Assembly (NCBI GenBank): GCA_046565505.1
Contig: JBKHYJ010000074.1
Span: 246,902 to 310,901, forward strand
Direction: 5' to 3'
Length of the DNA: 64,000 nucleotides
From: JBKHYJ01 sp046565505
Lineage (GTDB): Bacteria; Acidobacteriota; Blastocatellia; UBA7656
The position numbers and the translations under genes are program-made. The notes under the pieces were generated by a model. That model made no database searches. It was not told where the DNA came from and saw only the letters and a list, made by a program, of their open reading frames with translations. Below are positions 7,397-14,733 of the stretch, piece by piece (position 1 is the stretch's first letter; every line of letters starts with the position of its first letter).

Positions 7397-8212
7397 CTAA
7401 GTTTCCAACAACTCCTTTGCGCGTTGCGTCGCCTTCACGACGGCTTTAATCAAGGTCACGCGGAGCCCGCCTTCCTCCAATTCGAGTATTCCATCAATCG
7501 TGCACCCGGCGGGCGTCGTCACCATGTCTTTGAGCTTGGCCGGGTGCTCGGACGTTTCGAGCACCATAGTGCCGGCCCCCACGACTGTTTGCGCGGCAAG
7601 CTCTGTCGCCACGTCGCGGGGCAGGCCGACTTTTACGCCCGCCTCGGCCAGCGACTCGATGATGATGTAGATGAATGCAGGGCCGCTGGCCGACAGACCC
7701 GTGATCGCGTCCATGTGCTTCTCGTCGGCGATTACGGTCCGGCCGACGGAATCAAATATGAACTTCGCGAGGTCGAGGTGCTGGCGCGAGGCGTTCTTGC
7801 CGGGCGATATTCCGGTCATACCTTCGTTGAGCAGGCTGGGTGTGTTCGGCATAGCGCGTATCACGGGGACCGGCGCCTCCAGGTGCTTTTCGATAAACGC
7901 CGCGCTGACCGACGCGGCGACTGATATCAGCAATTGTGTCGGCCTGAGCGCGCCCCCGACCTCCGACAGGACCGCCGGCACGGTCTGGGGCTTAACGCTC
8001 ATGATAATAATGTCTGAGGATTCGACGGCCATCTTGTTCGAGAGCGTGCCGGCCACGCCGAAGCGCCCCGATATCTGGTCGAGCCTCTGCTGGTGGCCGG
8101 CCGTCACGACGACGTTCGGGGCCGAGATGACTCCCGCATCAAGCAGGCCCTTTATCAGCGCCTCGCCCAGCTTGCCCGCCCCCAGTACGGCGAGCCTCTT
8201 GTCCATTAACAT
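7397..8212 (-). CDS. proC: Pyrroline-5-carboxylate reductase
   Basis: ProC makes the last step of proline synthesis, reducing pyrroline-5-carboxylate with NAD(P)H in the cytoplasm. The 271-residue protein has the N-terminal Rossmann motif VLGAGKLGEALIKGLL and the internal element IIIMSVKPQ. The PROSITE-type ProC region near 160-245 is also present: GLSASGPAFIYIIIESLAEAG followed by LKDMVTTPAGCTIDGI. The length is normal. AGGAG is 8 nt upstream of ATG 8212. It is divergent from cysK across 154 bp and is followed immediately by the DUF885 gene. I saw no proA or proB nearby. Confidence 0.96.
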   Translation of the reverse strand: MLMDKRLAVLGAGKLGEALIKGLLDAGVISAPNVVVTAGHQQRLDQISGRFGVAGTLSNKMAVESSDIIIMSVKPQTVPAVLSEVGGALRPTQLLISVAASVSAAFIEKHLEAPVPVIRAMPNTPSLLNEGMTGISPGKNASRQHLDLAKFIFDSVGRTVIADEKHMDAITGLSASGPAFIYIIIESLAEAGVKVGLPRDVATELAAQTVVGAGTMVLETSEHPAKLKDMVTTPAGCTIDGILELEEGGLRVTLIKAVVKATQRAKELLET

Positions 8213-8366
8213 CGCATTATCTCCTGACGCCCTGCCACAGTCTCGATGATAACAGCCGAAAGTTGCCAGTGGCTAGAGGCGGCCGGCGAGCGGCAACTGA
8301 CAACTCCACCCCATTGTGTTACGCTTCACCTCTGTAAATTCTCTTATCGACAACAGGTGACCGCCG

Positions 8367-9311
8367 ATGTCGCGACGAGCAAAGATTTGTGGCAGCGTGT
8401 TGGAGGCAATAGGCCATACGCCCCTGGTGCGCCTCAACCGATTGGCCCCCGCCGGTTCGGCCGAGGTACTCGTGAAGCTGGAGTCCTTCAACCCCATGCG
8501 CAGCATCAAGGACCGGATCGCTAACGCCATGATCGAAGCGGCCGAGCAGGCCGGCAGGATCTCCCCTGGCGAAACGACTATCATCGAGCCCACGTCGGGC
8601 AACACGGGCATCGGGCTCGCCATGACGGCGGCGGCTAAAGGGTACAGGCTTATTCTCACCATGCCCGATTCGATGAGCGTGGAGCGGATTCGCGTCCTGC
8701 GCGCGCTCGGCGCGGAGATAGTGCTCACGCCCGACGCGCGCGGTATGAAAGGCGCCATCGAAAGGGCGGAGCAATTGTTGAGCGAAACGCCCGCGGGCTT
8801 CATCCCGCAGCAATTCAATAACCCCGCCAACCCCGAGGCCCACCGCAACACGACCGCGCTTGAGATAATCGAAGACACGGACGCGCGGCTCGACGCCTTC
8901 GTCGCTGGCGTGGGGACCGGCGGCACTATCACGGGCGTGGGCGAAGTGCTCAAAGAGCGGCTCCGAAACGTGACGCTCGTCGCCGTCGAGCCTAAAGACT
9001 CCCCCGTGCTGTCGGGCGGCCCCGCCGGCCCGCACGCGATTCAAGGGATAGGGGCCGGCTTCGTGCCTGCCGTCTTGAACACCGAAATAATAGACCGGAT
9101 CATCCCCGTCGAGTACGAAGACGCGAAGAGGATCGCCAGGCGACTGGCCAACGAGGAAGGCATCCTTTCGGGAATCTCGTCGGGCGCGGTGTGCTGGGCC
9201 GCGCTGGTAGTCGCCCGCGAGATGGGCGACGGCAAGCGCGTCGTCGCGGTGCTCCCCGACCTGGGCGAAAGGTATCTGACTACCGATGTCTTTGCATTCG
9301 ACGAAGAATGA
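8367..9311 (+). CDS. cysK: Cysteine synthase (O-acetylserine sulfhydrylase)
   Basis: This PLP enzyme makes L-cysteine from O-acetylserine and sulfide. The 314-residue protein has the PLP lysine in the NPMRSIKDR motif (Lys48). It also has the substrate loop TSGNTGIGLA near 75, the phosphate-binding glycine loop GTGGTITG near 190 and the SGISSGA element near 265 that contacts the pyridine ring. The CysK rather than CysM subtype is favoured by the length and the TSGNTG loop but is not certain. The next gene, aroDE, starts inside its 3' end in another frame, so the two are co-transcribed. Only a weak ribosome site (CAGGTGA) precedes the ATG. Confidence 0.93.
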   Translation: MSRRAKICGSVLEAIGHTPLVRLNRLAPAGSAEVLVKLESFNPMRSIKDRIANAMIEAAEQAGRISPGETTIIEPTSGNTGIGLAMTAAAKGYRLILTMPDSMSVERIRVLRALGAEIVLTPDARGMKGAIERAEQLLSETPAGFIPQQFNNPANPEAHRNTTALEIIEDTDARLDAFVAGVGTGGTITGVGEVLKERLRNVTLVAVEPKDSPVLSGGPAGPHAIQGIGAGFVPAVLNTEIIDRIIPVEYEDAKRIARRLANEEGILSGISSGAVCWAALVVAREMGDGKRVVAVLPDLGERYLTTDVFAFDEE

Positions 9312-10848
9312 CGCGCCGCTTCCGCGAGCCATGAGAGAGAGCCGCGGCCCCGTCTGCGCCGTCATCACTGAAAGCACCGTGGACGCCGCGCGCTCCGCGA
9401 TCAGGAGGGCGGGCCGCGTGGCCGACCTGATCGAGCTGAGGCTCGATTACCTCCGCGATTTCGACTTCGCTGACCCGGCGAGCCTTTCACCCCTGCTCAA
9501 GGATAAGCCGCTCCCCGTCATCATCACGTGCAGGGCCGCGCCCGAGGGTGGCAGGCAGAAAGTCGATGACGAAATCAGACTTCGGCTGCTGGTCGAAGGC
9601 GCGCGCAGGTCCGCCGATTACTGCGACATAGAAGCGGCCAGCTACGACGACGCGGCGAAGATGTCGCCCGACCTCAGCAGGCTGATAGTCTCCTACCACA
9701 ACTTCGCCGGGACGCCCCCGGATTTGAACGCCGTCTATGACCGCGTCACCGCGCTCCCCGCGGCCGCATATAAAATCGTGACGCGCGCAAACAGCATTAG
9801 CGATTCGCTCGCGGTCTTCCGCCTGCTCGACCGGGCTCGAATTGACGGGCGGGCCATGATCGCGCTGGCTATGAGCGAGCCGGGGGCGATGACCCGAATC
9901 ATCGGCCCTGGCCGCGGGAGCTTCTTGACTTACGCTTCCCTCGAAAGAGGGGGCGAGAGCGCGCCGGGTCAGCCGACCTGCGGAGAGTTGCGCGACGTTT
10001 TTCGGATTCACAGGCTGACGCGGGACACGGCGATAACAGGCATCGTCGGGAGCCCCGTCGCTCACTCCGCTTCGCCGGTCATGCACAACCTGGCATTCAA
10101 ATCGCTGGGCCTGGATTTCGTTTACCTCCCCTTCGAGGTCGATGACGCCGGGGAATTCTTCAAGCGCTTTGTGCTGCCTGCTACCCGTGAGATTGATTGG
10201 CGATTGCGCGGCCTCAGCGTAACGATCCCCTATAAGACGAGCGTCGCGCCGTTTTTGGATGAGATAGACGCGACCGCTGAAAGGGTCGGCGCGGTCAACA
10301 CCGTCGTCATACGCGATGGGTCAGTCAAGGGCTACAACACGGACATCGAGGGCGCGATAAGGCCGCTGGAGCGCGTCCTGCCGCTCGACGGTCAGAGCTG
10401 CGGCGTGGTCGGCGCGGGCGGCGCGGCCCGCGCGGTCACCTATGGCTTGACCCGCAAGGGCGCCCGCGTGAAGATTTTCGCGCGCGACTTGAGCAAGGCG
10501 CGCGGGCTTGCCGAGTCGTTCGGCGTGCCGGTCTGCCCGCTCGATTCGCTCCAATCGAGCGACGTTCAAATCGTAATCAACACAACGCCCGCCGGCATGC
10601 GCGGTCACAGTGAGCGCGCTAGCCCCGTGCCGCCCCGCGCGCTGCGCGGCCGCCTTGTGGCGTACGACCTGATCTATAACCCTCTGGAAACGCAATTCCT
10701 GAAAGACGCGCGCGCCGAAGGGTGCCGCGTGATCGGCGGGCTCGAAATGCTCGTCGAACAGGCGGCATTACAATTCGAGCTTTGGACGGGCGAAGAGGCC
10801 CCGGTCGATTTGATGCGCCGGGCCGCGCTCGAAAGGCTTTCAGGTTGA
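9286..10848 (+). CDS. aroDE: Bifunctional 3-dehydroquinate dehydratase / shikimate dehydrogenase
   Basis: Two consecutive shikimate-pathway enzymes are fused: a type I dehydroquinase (about 20-240) and shikimate dehydrogenase (about 245-520). AroD features are ELRLDYL near 48, the catalytic His in SYHNF near 137 and the Schiff-base Lys in AYKIVTRA near 162. AroE features are VGSPVAHSASPVMHN, LSVTIPYK with the catalytic Lys, GAVNTVV, GYNTD and the NADP loop GAGGAARAV. The same order is known for plant enzymes and some bacteria. The first ATG (9286) overlaps cysK by 26 nt and has AAAGG 12 nt ahead; ATG 9331, which would remove 15 residues, is an alternative with no better ribosome site. All catalytic residues I could check are present. 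Confidence 0.93.
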   Translation: MSLHSTKNDAPLPRAMRESRGPVCAVITESTVDAARSAIRRAGRVADLIELRLDYLRDFDFADPASLSPLLKDKPLPVIITCRAAPEGGRQKVDDEIRLRLLVEGARRSADYCDIEAASYDDAAKMSPDLSRLIVSYHNFAGTPPDLNAVYDRVTALPAAAYKIVTRANSISDSLAVFRLLDRARIDGRAMIALAMSEPGAMTRIIGPGRGSFLTYASLERGGESAPGQPTCGELRDVFRIHRLTRDTAITGIVGSPVAHSASPVMHNLAFKSLGLDFVYLPFEVDDAGEFFKRFVLPATREIDWRLRGLSVTIPYKTSVAPFLDEIDATAERVGAVNTVVIRDGSVKGYNTDIEGAIRPLERVLPLDGQSCGVVGAGGAARAVTYGLTRKGARVKIFARDLSKARGLAESFGVPVCPLDSLQSSDVQIVINTTPAGMRGHSERASPVPPRALRGRLVAYDLIYNPLETQFLKDARAEGCRVIGGLEMLVEQAALQFELWTGEEAPVDLMRRAALERLSG

Positions 10849-10965
10849 TTCCGCCCCACGAAAGTACGCCGAGATATGAAGAAATAGACGCCCGTGACTT
10901 GCGAGCAAGGGCTTTTCTCACAGGCGCGCGGCGCGGCCGGGAGTCATCTCCCGTCTGTTCAGTGC

Positions 10966-10994
10966 TTGACACCTGCGTGTGCTTGGACTAAATC
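10966..10994 (+). promoter_or_regulatory. Sigma-70-like promoter for the selenoprotein locus
   Basis: A perfect TTGACA (10966-10971) is followed after 17 nt by TAAATC (10989-10994), a weak -10. The start of the peroxiredoxin gene is about 40 nt further on. The AT-rich stretch 10990-11026 stands out from the GC-rich surroundings. Confidence 0.5.
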
Positions 10995-11035
10995 ATATCT
11001 AAGACGCTGTTAAATTTTGGATGGAGGGAAAGGCA

Positions 11036-11497
11036 ATGGCTGTTGAAGTAGGAGAAATGGCTCCAGACTTTGAATTGCCGAGCCACAGAGGAAGCAAAGT
11101 CAAGCTGTCCGACTACCGCGGCAAGAAGAACGTCTTCATCGCGTTCTACCCGCTGGCCTGGACGCCCGTCTGAACCATTCAGATGCCCTCGTATGAGGCT
11201 GACCTCAGCCGATTCGAGAGCCACGATACCCACGTGCTGGGTATTTCAGTCGACTCGGTCCCCTGCAACGTAGCCTGGGCCAAGAGCCTCGGCGGCATAT
11301 CTTACGATCTCCTTTCAGACTTTGAACCCAAAGGCGCGGTCGCCCGGCTCTATGGCGTTCTCCGCCCGGAAGGCATCTCCGAGCGCGCGCTCTTTGTCAT
11401 AGATAAAGAGGGCAAGGTAATCTACAAAGACATACATGATATTAGCCAGCAGCCGGATAACGAAGAAATATTCGACGCTCTCCGCAAGGCTGCCTAA
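11036..11497 (+). CDS. Peroxiredoxin selenoprotein (in-frame UGA read as Sec46)
   Basis: The frame from ATG 11036 to TAA 11495-11497 encodes 153 residues if TGA at 11171-11173 is read as selenocysteine. Both sides of the TGA match one thioredoxin-fold peroxiredoxin (AhpC-TSA/BCP type): MAPDFELPSHRG and FIAFYPLAWTPV before it, LGISVDSVPCNVAWAKSLGG and ALFVIDKEGKV after it. The TGA sits exactly at the peroxidatic cysteine of the PxxxTxxC motif (Pro39, Thr43, Sec46). Cys77 is a possible resolving residue. Such enzymes reduce peroxides; Sec makes the attacking residue more reactive. GGAGGG lies about 10 nt before the ATG and a SECIS-like hairpin is at 11187-11198. A nonsense pseudogene is unlikely given the position and the intact frame. 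Conventional gene calling would report only the part after the TGA. Confidence 0.88.
11187..11198 (+). promoter_or_regulatory. Candidate bacterial SECIS hairpin of the peroxiredoxin
   Basis: CCTC (11187-11190) and GAGG (11195-11198) enclose the loop GTAT, whose first base is G, 17 nt after the UGA. Bacterial SECIS elements known from other species sit inside the coding region roughly 16-37 nt past the UGA with a G among the first loop bases. The stem is only 4 bp. An overlapping alternative, TGAGG-CTGA-CCTCA (11194-11207), is also possible. Confidence 0.5.
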
Positions 11498-11504
11498 GGA
11501 TGGC

Positions 11505-11552
11505 GGGCCGTTTGAGATTTTGAATTCCTACGTAAGATATTTCAAACGGCCC
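11505..11552. terminator. 11-bp inverted repeat between the two selenoprotein genes
   Basis: GGGCCGTTTGA (11505-11515) pairs perfectly with TCAAACGGCCC (11542-11552) around a 26-nt AT-rich loop, in the 74-bp gap between the genes. There is no T tract. It may be a partial terminator, an attenuator or an mRNA-stabilising structure. Confidence 0.5.
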
Positions 11553-11571
11553 CCGCCACGGGTGAAGTTCA

Positions 11572-12279
11572 ATGGCTGAGATGTCCAGGAAATGCGTGCC
11601 CTTCACGCCCTACGAGCGGGACCTGTCGCGCGCCACGGTCAGCATAGTCACGGCGGCCGGGGTGCACAGGAAGGACCAACAACCTTTCAACATTGCCGAC
11701 GAGCTTGGCGACCTCACCTTCAGAATCATAGGGCAGGACGATCAAGCGTCCGACCTCATGGTGACTCATCATCATTACGACCACTCCGACGCCGACCGCG
11801 ACATCAACGTGGTCTTCCCCCTCGACGCGCTGCGGGAGCTGGCGGCCGAGGGCTTCATAGGCGGCGTCGCCCGCGAGCATGTGGGCTTCATGGGCTACAC
11901 CATGCAGCTCAAGCGTATGTACGAGGAAACCGCCCCGCAGATCGCCGAGGAGATAGACAAGAGGTCGCGCGCGGACATCATCGTGCTGACGGGCGGCTGA
12001 CCACAGGTGTGTCACCGCACGGTCGTTGCGGTCCAACGTGAGATAGAAATGCGCGGGTTATCGACGGTCCTGATCACCGTCAGCCCCGAAGCCTCCCGGC
12101 AGATGCGCCCGCCGCGCGCGCTCTACCCGAAGGGGTTCAACATAGGCAACGCGGTCGGGCGGCCCCTGATGCCCGAGCTTCATAAGCGCGTGCTGCGCGA
12201 CGCCTTGATGATGATTAAGGAGCCCCCGCGGCCAGGGGAGATCATAGAGCGCGATTACCCCGAGTACGGCGCCGCGTGA
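11572..12279 (+). CDS. GrdB/PrdB-family selenoprotein (in-frame UGA read as Sec143)
   Basis: From ATG 11572 to the TGA at 12277-12279 the product is 235 residues if the in-frame TGA at 11998-12000 is selenocysteine. It matches the glycine/sarcosine/betaine/D-proline reductase selenoprotein B family: THHHYDHSDADRDINVVFPLD at 65-85, LAAEGFIGG, FMGYTM, and then IIVLTGG-Sec-PQVCHRTVVAVQ, followed by PRALYPKGFNIGNAVG. The redox centre would be Sec143-x3-Cys147. In this family the Sec/Cys at this spot is the substrate-attacking residue. Without the other reductase subunits (none are nearby), amino-acid fermentation is not implied; many aerobes carry stand-alone Cys versions of unknown role. A SECIS-like hairpin at 12014-12032 supports Sec. 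Stop and restart as two peptides is the alternative, but the second half lacks a credible ribosome site. Confidence 0.88.
12014..12032 (+). promoter_or_regulatory. Candidate bacterial SECIS hairpin of the GrdB-like gene
   Basis: ACCGCA (12014-12019) pairs perfectly with TGCGGT (12027-12032); the 7-nt loop CGGTCGT has G as its second base and begins 20 nt after the UGA. Stem length, loop size, distance and loop G all fit the known bacterial SECIS pattern. Confidence 0.65.
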
Positions 12280-12300
12280 CGAACGGCGGCGCGCCGGCCT

Positions 12301-13338
12301 TCACTGCTCGGACGAGCCCTGCTGCTTCTGGACCTTCTTCACCAGTTCCCCGATCTTGCTCGACAGCGCGCCGCCGCGCAGGCCGATGGCGCGGACTATC
12401 CCGTCCTGGTCTATCAAAAAAGTCTGCGGGATCGCCGTCACCGCGTAGAGCGTGGAGACCTGGCCGCCCTCGTCAAGGTACTGCGGCCATGTGATTGCCT
12501 CCTGCTTCACGTAAGCCTCAAGGGATTTGATATCGCGGTCGAGACTGACGCCTATCATGACGAACTGTTCGCCGCCGTACTTGGCCCAGATGCGCTTGGC
12601 CTCGGGCATCTCCGCGCGGCAGGGGCCGCACCACGTCGCCCAGAAATCCAGCAGCACGACCTTTCCGCGCAGCGCCTCCAGCGAAAGCTGTTCGCCGGTC
12701 GTCGAGGCCACTTTAAACACGGGCGCGAACTTCTCGTTGATGAGCTTGGGGTTCGCAAGCAGGGCGCGCACCTCCGCCGTGTTGGCGGAACTCGGCTCCG
12801 CCTCCAGGTAAGCTTTCAGCGCGGCCTTGCCTTCCTCCTCCCTCTCCAGCTTCAGCAGCGCATGGCCGAGGTTGTAATAAGCCTTCGGGATCTTCCCGCC
12901 GCTCAGCTCGACCGACTGGCTGAAGGCGGTCACGGCCTCCTGGAGGCTCTTCTTGTTATCCTGCATGTAGAGCGCTATGCCGAGGGCGTTATACATTTGT
13001 GCAAGGTTCGCGGGCTTGAGCTCTATGACCTGCCGGTAAGCGGCCACGGCTTCTTTCAGGCGGCCCAATTGAAAATGTATCTGGCCGATGAGGTAGAAGC
13101 AGTCCGCGCACTGATTGTTGCGCAGCCTCGCCGCGTTCTCGAACTCCCTTATGGCCTGGTCGGCATGGCCCTGCCGCGCCAGCATGCGGGCCTTGTTGAA
13201 GGATTGTTGAAACTCGTCTTGAGGCTCCATCGCGGGGTTCTTGAAAGTCTCCTGAGCCGAGGCGCGCGGCGAGACGGGCCCGGCCAGCGCCAGAAAGGTT
13301 ATGAGAACCGACAAGCCCAAAACACTTGATTTAATCAT
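12301..13338 (-). CDS. Exported TPR protein with C-terminal TlpA-like thioredoxin domain
   Basis: The 345-residue protein has a signal peptide (SVLGLSVLITFLALAG, cleavage near ASAQE). Several tetratricopeptide repeats follow (about 45-200, e.g. HADQAIREFENAARL and LKEAVAAYRQVIELKPAN). The C-terminal thioredoxin fold (about 215-340) contains the redox centre FWATWCGPC and the cis-Pro region AIPQTF. TlpA/ResA-like domains reduce or isomerise disulfides outside the cytoplasm; the TPR part would dock partners. ATG 13338 is chosen because AAAGGA stands 8 nt upstream and the signal peptide starts there; the frame is open to 13380. It converges on the selenoprotein gene with a 21-nt gap, which is suggestive of a shared redox theme but not proof. 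Confidence 0.85.
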   Translation of the reverse strand: MIKSSVLGLSVLITFLALAGPVSPRASAQETFKNPAMEPQDEFQQSFNKARMLARQGHADQAIREFENAARLRNNQCADCFYLIGQIHFQLGRLKEAVAAYRQVIELKPANLAQMYNALGIALYMQDNKKSLQEAVTAFSQSVELSGGKIPKAYYNLGHALLKLEREEEGKAALKAYLEAEPSSANTAEVRALLANPKLINEKFAPVFKVASTTGEQLSLEALRGKVVLLDFWATWCGPCRAEMPEAKRIWAKYGGEQFVMIGVSLDRDIKSLEAYVKQEAITWPQYLDEGGQVSTLYAVTAIPQTFLIDQDGIVRAIGLRGGALSSKIGELVKKVQKQQGSSEQ

Positions 13339-13376
13339 GTGATATTCCTTTAACGCCTGCTCAATCGTAGCCCCGT

Positions 13377-14042
13377 TCACCTCAGTTTTAGCTCGACGGC
13401 CTCGTTGTTAGACGCCTTCCCGTCAAGCCCGCGCGCGATAAGCGTCACGCCCGCCGGCCGCCCGGCCCCGGCCGGCAGCAGGAAGAAGATCATACCCTCG
13501 CGCGACTCTCCCGCCGCGAGCGGCTTTGCACGGTCGAGCGAGTACGAGAAGAAATCTTCCTGGGACTTCTTATAGCCCGCTTTGCTGTACGTAGAAATCC
13601 CGTAGTACGAAATCAGCCTTTTGAACGCCCGCTTCGCGTCGACGAGCCTGGCGACGCGGCCATCGCCCGAGCGAATTTCAAACTTCGCTTTGCTCAAATC
13701 GAGCGGCCCCTGCCCCGAGTTCGTTATCATCAGCCCGACCGGGAGGAGACCTGCCAGGATGAGGTTTGCGTCGAACGTGTCGAGCAACAGGTCCTCGTCG
13801 GTGACCGCTTCGGCCTGGATCGTGACACCGCCGGCTCGGGCGCGCACGCTGAACGCGGGCGGGGGCACGTCCGCCCCTTCCTTCACGTTGAATGGCTTCT
13901 CCCTGACGTTAAACGGCTTCCCGCCGCACCCCGCGGAATTCGAGGCGGCGACGAGCGCGAGCACAAACGCAAGGCGCGCGGCGAGGGCCGCGCGGGCCGG
14001 CGCGTGATCCGCCCTACGGACCGTTGACTTTAAAGGCCACAT
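13377..14042 (-). CDS. Putative lipoprotein of unknown function
   Basis: From ATG 14042 the product is 221 residues with a lipoprotein-type signal: basic N terminus, hydrophobic LAFVLALVAASNSAG and the lipobox Cys39 (SAGC). A short duplicated motif follows (KPFNVREKPFNVKE). The rest is probably a beta-rich fold: LLPVGLMITNSGQGPLDLSKAKFEI and MIFFLLPAG look like an immunoglobulin-like layer. I do not recognise a family. It is transcribed with the TPR-thioredoxin gene, 38 nt ahead of that start. The frame is open further upstream to 14078, but a promoter (14050-14078) occupies that stretch. Confidence 0.7.
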   Translation of the reverse strand: MWPLKSTVRRADHAPARAALAARLAFVLALVAASNSAGCGGKPFNVREKPFNVKEGADVPPPAFSVRARAGGVTIQAEAVTDEDLLLDTFDANLILAGLLPVGLMITNSGQGPLDLSKAKFEIRSGDGRVARLVDAKRAFKRLISYYGISTYSKAGYKKSQEDFFSYSLDRAKPLAAGESREGMIFFLLPAGAGRPAGVTLIARGLDGKASNNEAVELKLR

Positions 14043-14049
14043 CAAGGTG

Positions 14050-14078
14050 ATGCTAAGACAGCGCCATCGTGGTGTCAA
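14050..14078 (-). promoter_or_regulatory. Sigma-70-like promoter almost touching the lipoprotein start
   Basis: On the minus strand, TTGACA (14078-14073) and TAGCAT (14055-14050) are 17 nt apart. Transcription would start at about 14043, next to ATG 14042, so the mRNA could be leaderless. Confidence 0.55.
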
Positions 14079-14193
14079 CTTGCGGCGCTCGCGAAGGGTA
14101 TGCTAACGTCAATTCTTTCCGCGCACCGCCGCATCGCTCGCGGGCGCCGGCTGTTTACTTATAACGAGATTGTCTGAAGAAAAGTACCCCGTC

Positions 14194-14712
14194 ATGATCA
14201 GGTCATACAAAGGGATCAGCCCGCGAATCGCCCCGACAGCATACGTAGAGCACAGCGCACACGTCATCGGAGACGTGCACATAGGCAAGCATTCGAGCGT
14301 CTGGTTCAACTGCGTACTCAGGGGCGACGTTTATCACATCCGCGTCGGCGAAGGCACGAACATCCAGGACGGGACGATCATCCATGTGACGAACGGGCGG
14401 TCCGCCACTATCATCGGGGACAGGGTCACGATAGGGCATGGCGTGGTCCTTCATGGCTGCACGATCCGGGACCGCTCGCTCGTAGGGATAGGCGCGATAG
14501 TTCTTGACGACGTGACCGTCGGGGAAGAGTCATTCATAGCGGCCGGGTCGCTCGTCACCCCCGGCACGGTGATCCCGCCGCGCTCTATGGTGATGGGGTC
14601 GCCTGCGCGCGTCCGCCGCGAAGTGACCGAAGAAGAGGTCGCGCGCATAGACATGCACTGGAAGAATTACATTGAGTACAAGAACTCTTACATGGCCGAA
14701 GGGGGCCTGTAA
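14194..14712 (+). CDS. Gamma-carbonic-anhydrase-like left-handed beta-helix protein
   Basis: The 172-residue protein is built from hexapeptide repeats (VIGDVHIGKHSSVWFNCVLRGD and TIIGDRVTIGHGVVLHGCTI), the trimeric left-handed beta-helix of the gamma-CA/YrdA/PaaY family. Metal-ligand candidates are the His of IIHVTNG and the two His of GHGVVLHG, in the usual spacing. A C-terminal helix (VTEEEVARIDMHWKNYIEYKN) closes the trimer. Family members bind zinc or iron; carbonic anhydrase activity is proven for only some. ATG 14194 gives the normal family N terminus; a TTG at 14170 would add eight residues. aspS starts 21 nt downstream, so they may share a transcript. Confidence 0.88.
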   Translation: MIRSYKGISPRIAPTAYVEHSAHVIGDVHIGKHSSVWFNCVLRGDVYHIRVGEGTNIQDGTIIHVTNGRSATIIGDRVTIGHGVVLHGCTIRDRSLVGIGAIVLDDVTVGEESFIAAGSLVTPGTVIPPRSMVMGSPARVRREVTEEEVARIDMHWKNYIEYKNSYMAEGGL

Positions 14713-14733
14713 GAATGCTGGCCTGGTTTAACT

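Noticed and set aside
8319..9377. Long minus-strand frame opposite cysK (over 300 codons)
   Set aside because: It mirrors the cysK codons, has an Arg/His/Gly-rich composition typical of antisense frames in GC-rich DNA and no family match.
11036..12279. Nonsense-mutation pseudogenes at the two in-frame TGA codons
   Set aside because: Both TGAs sit on the known redox-active residue of their families, frames are otherwise clean and full length, and each is followed by a SECIS-like hairpin. Two such coincidences in neighbouring genes are unlikely.
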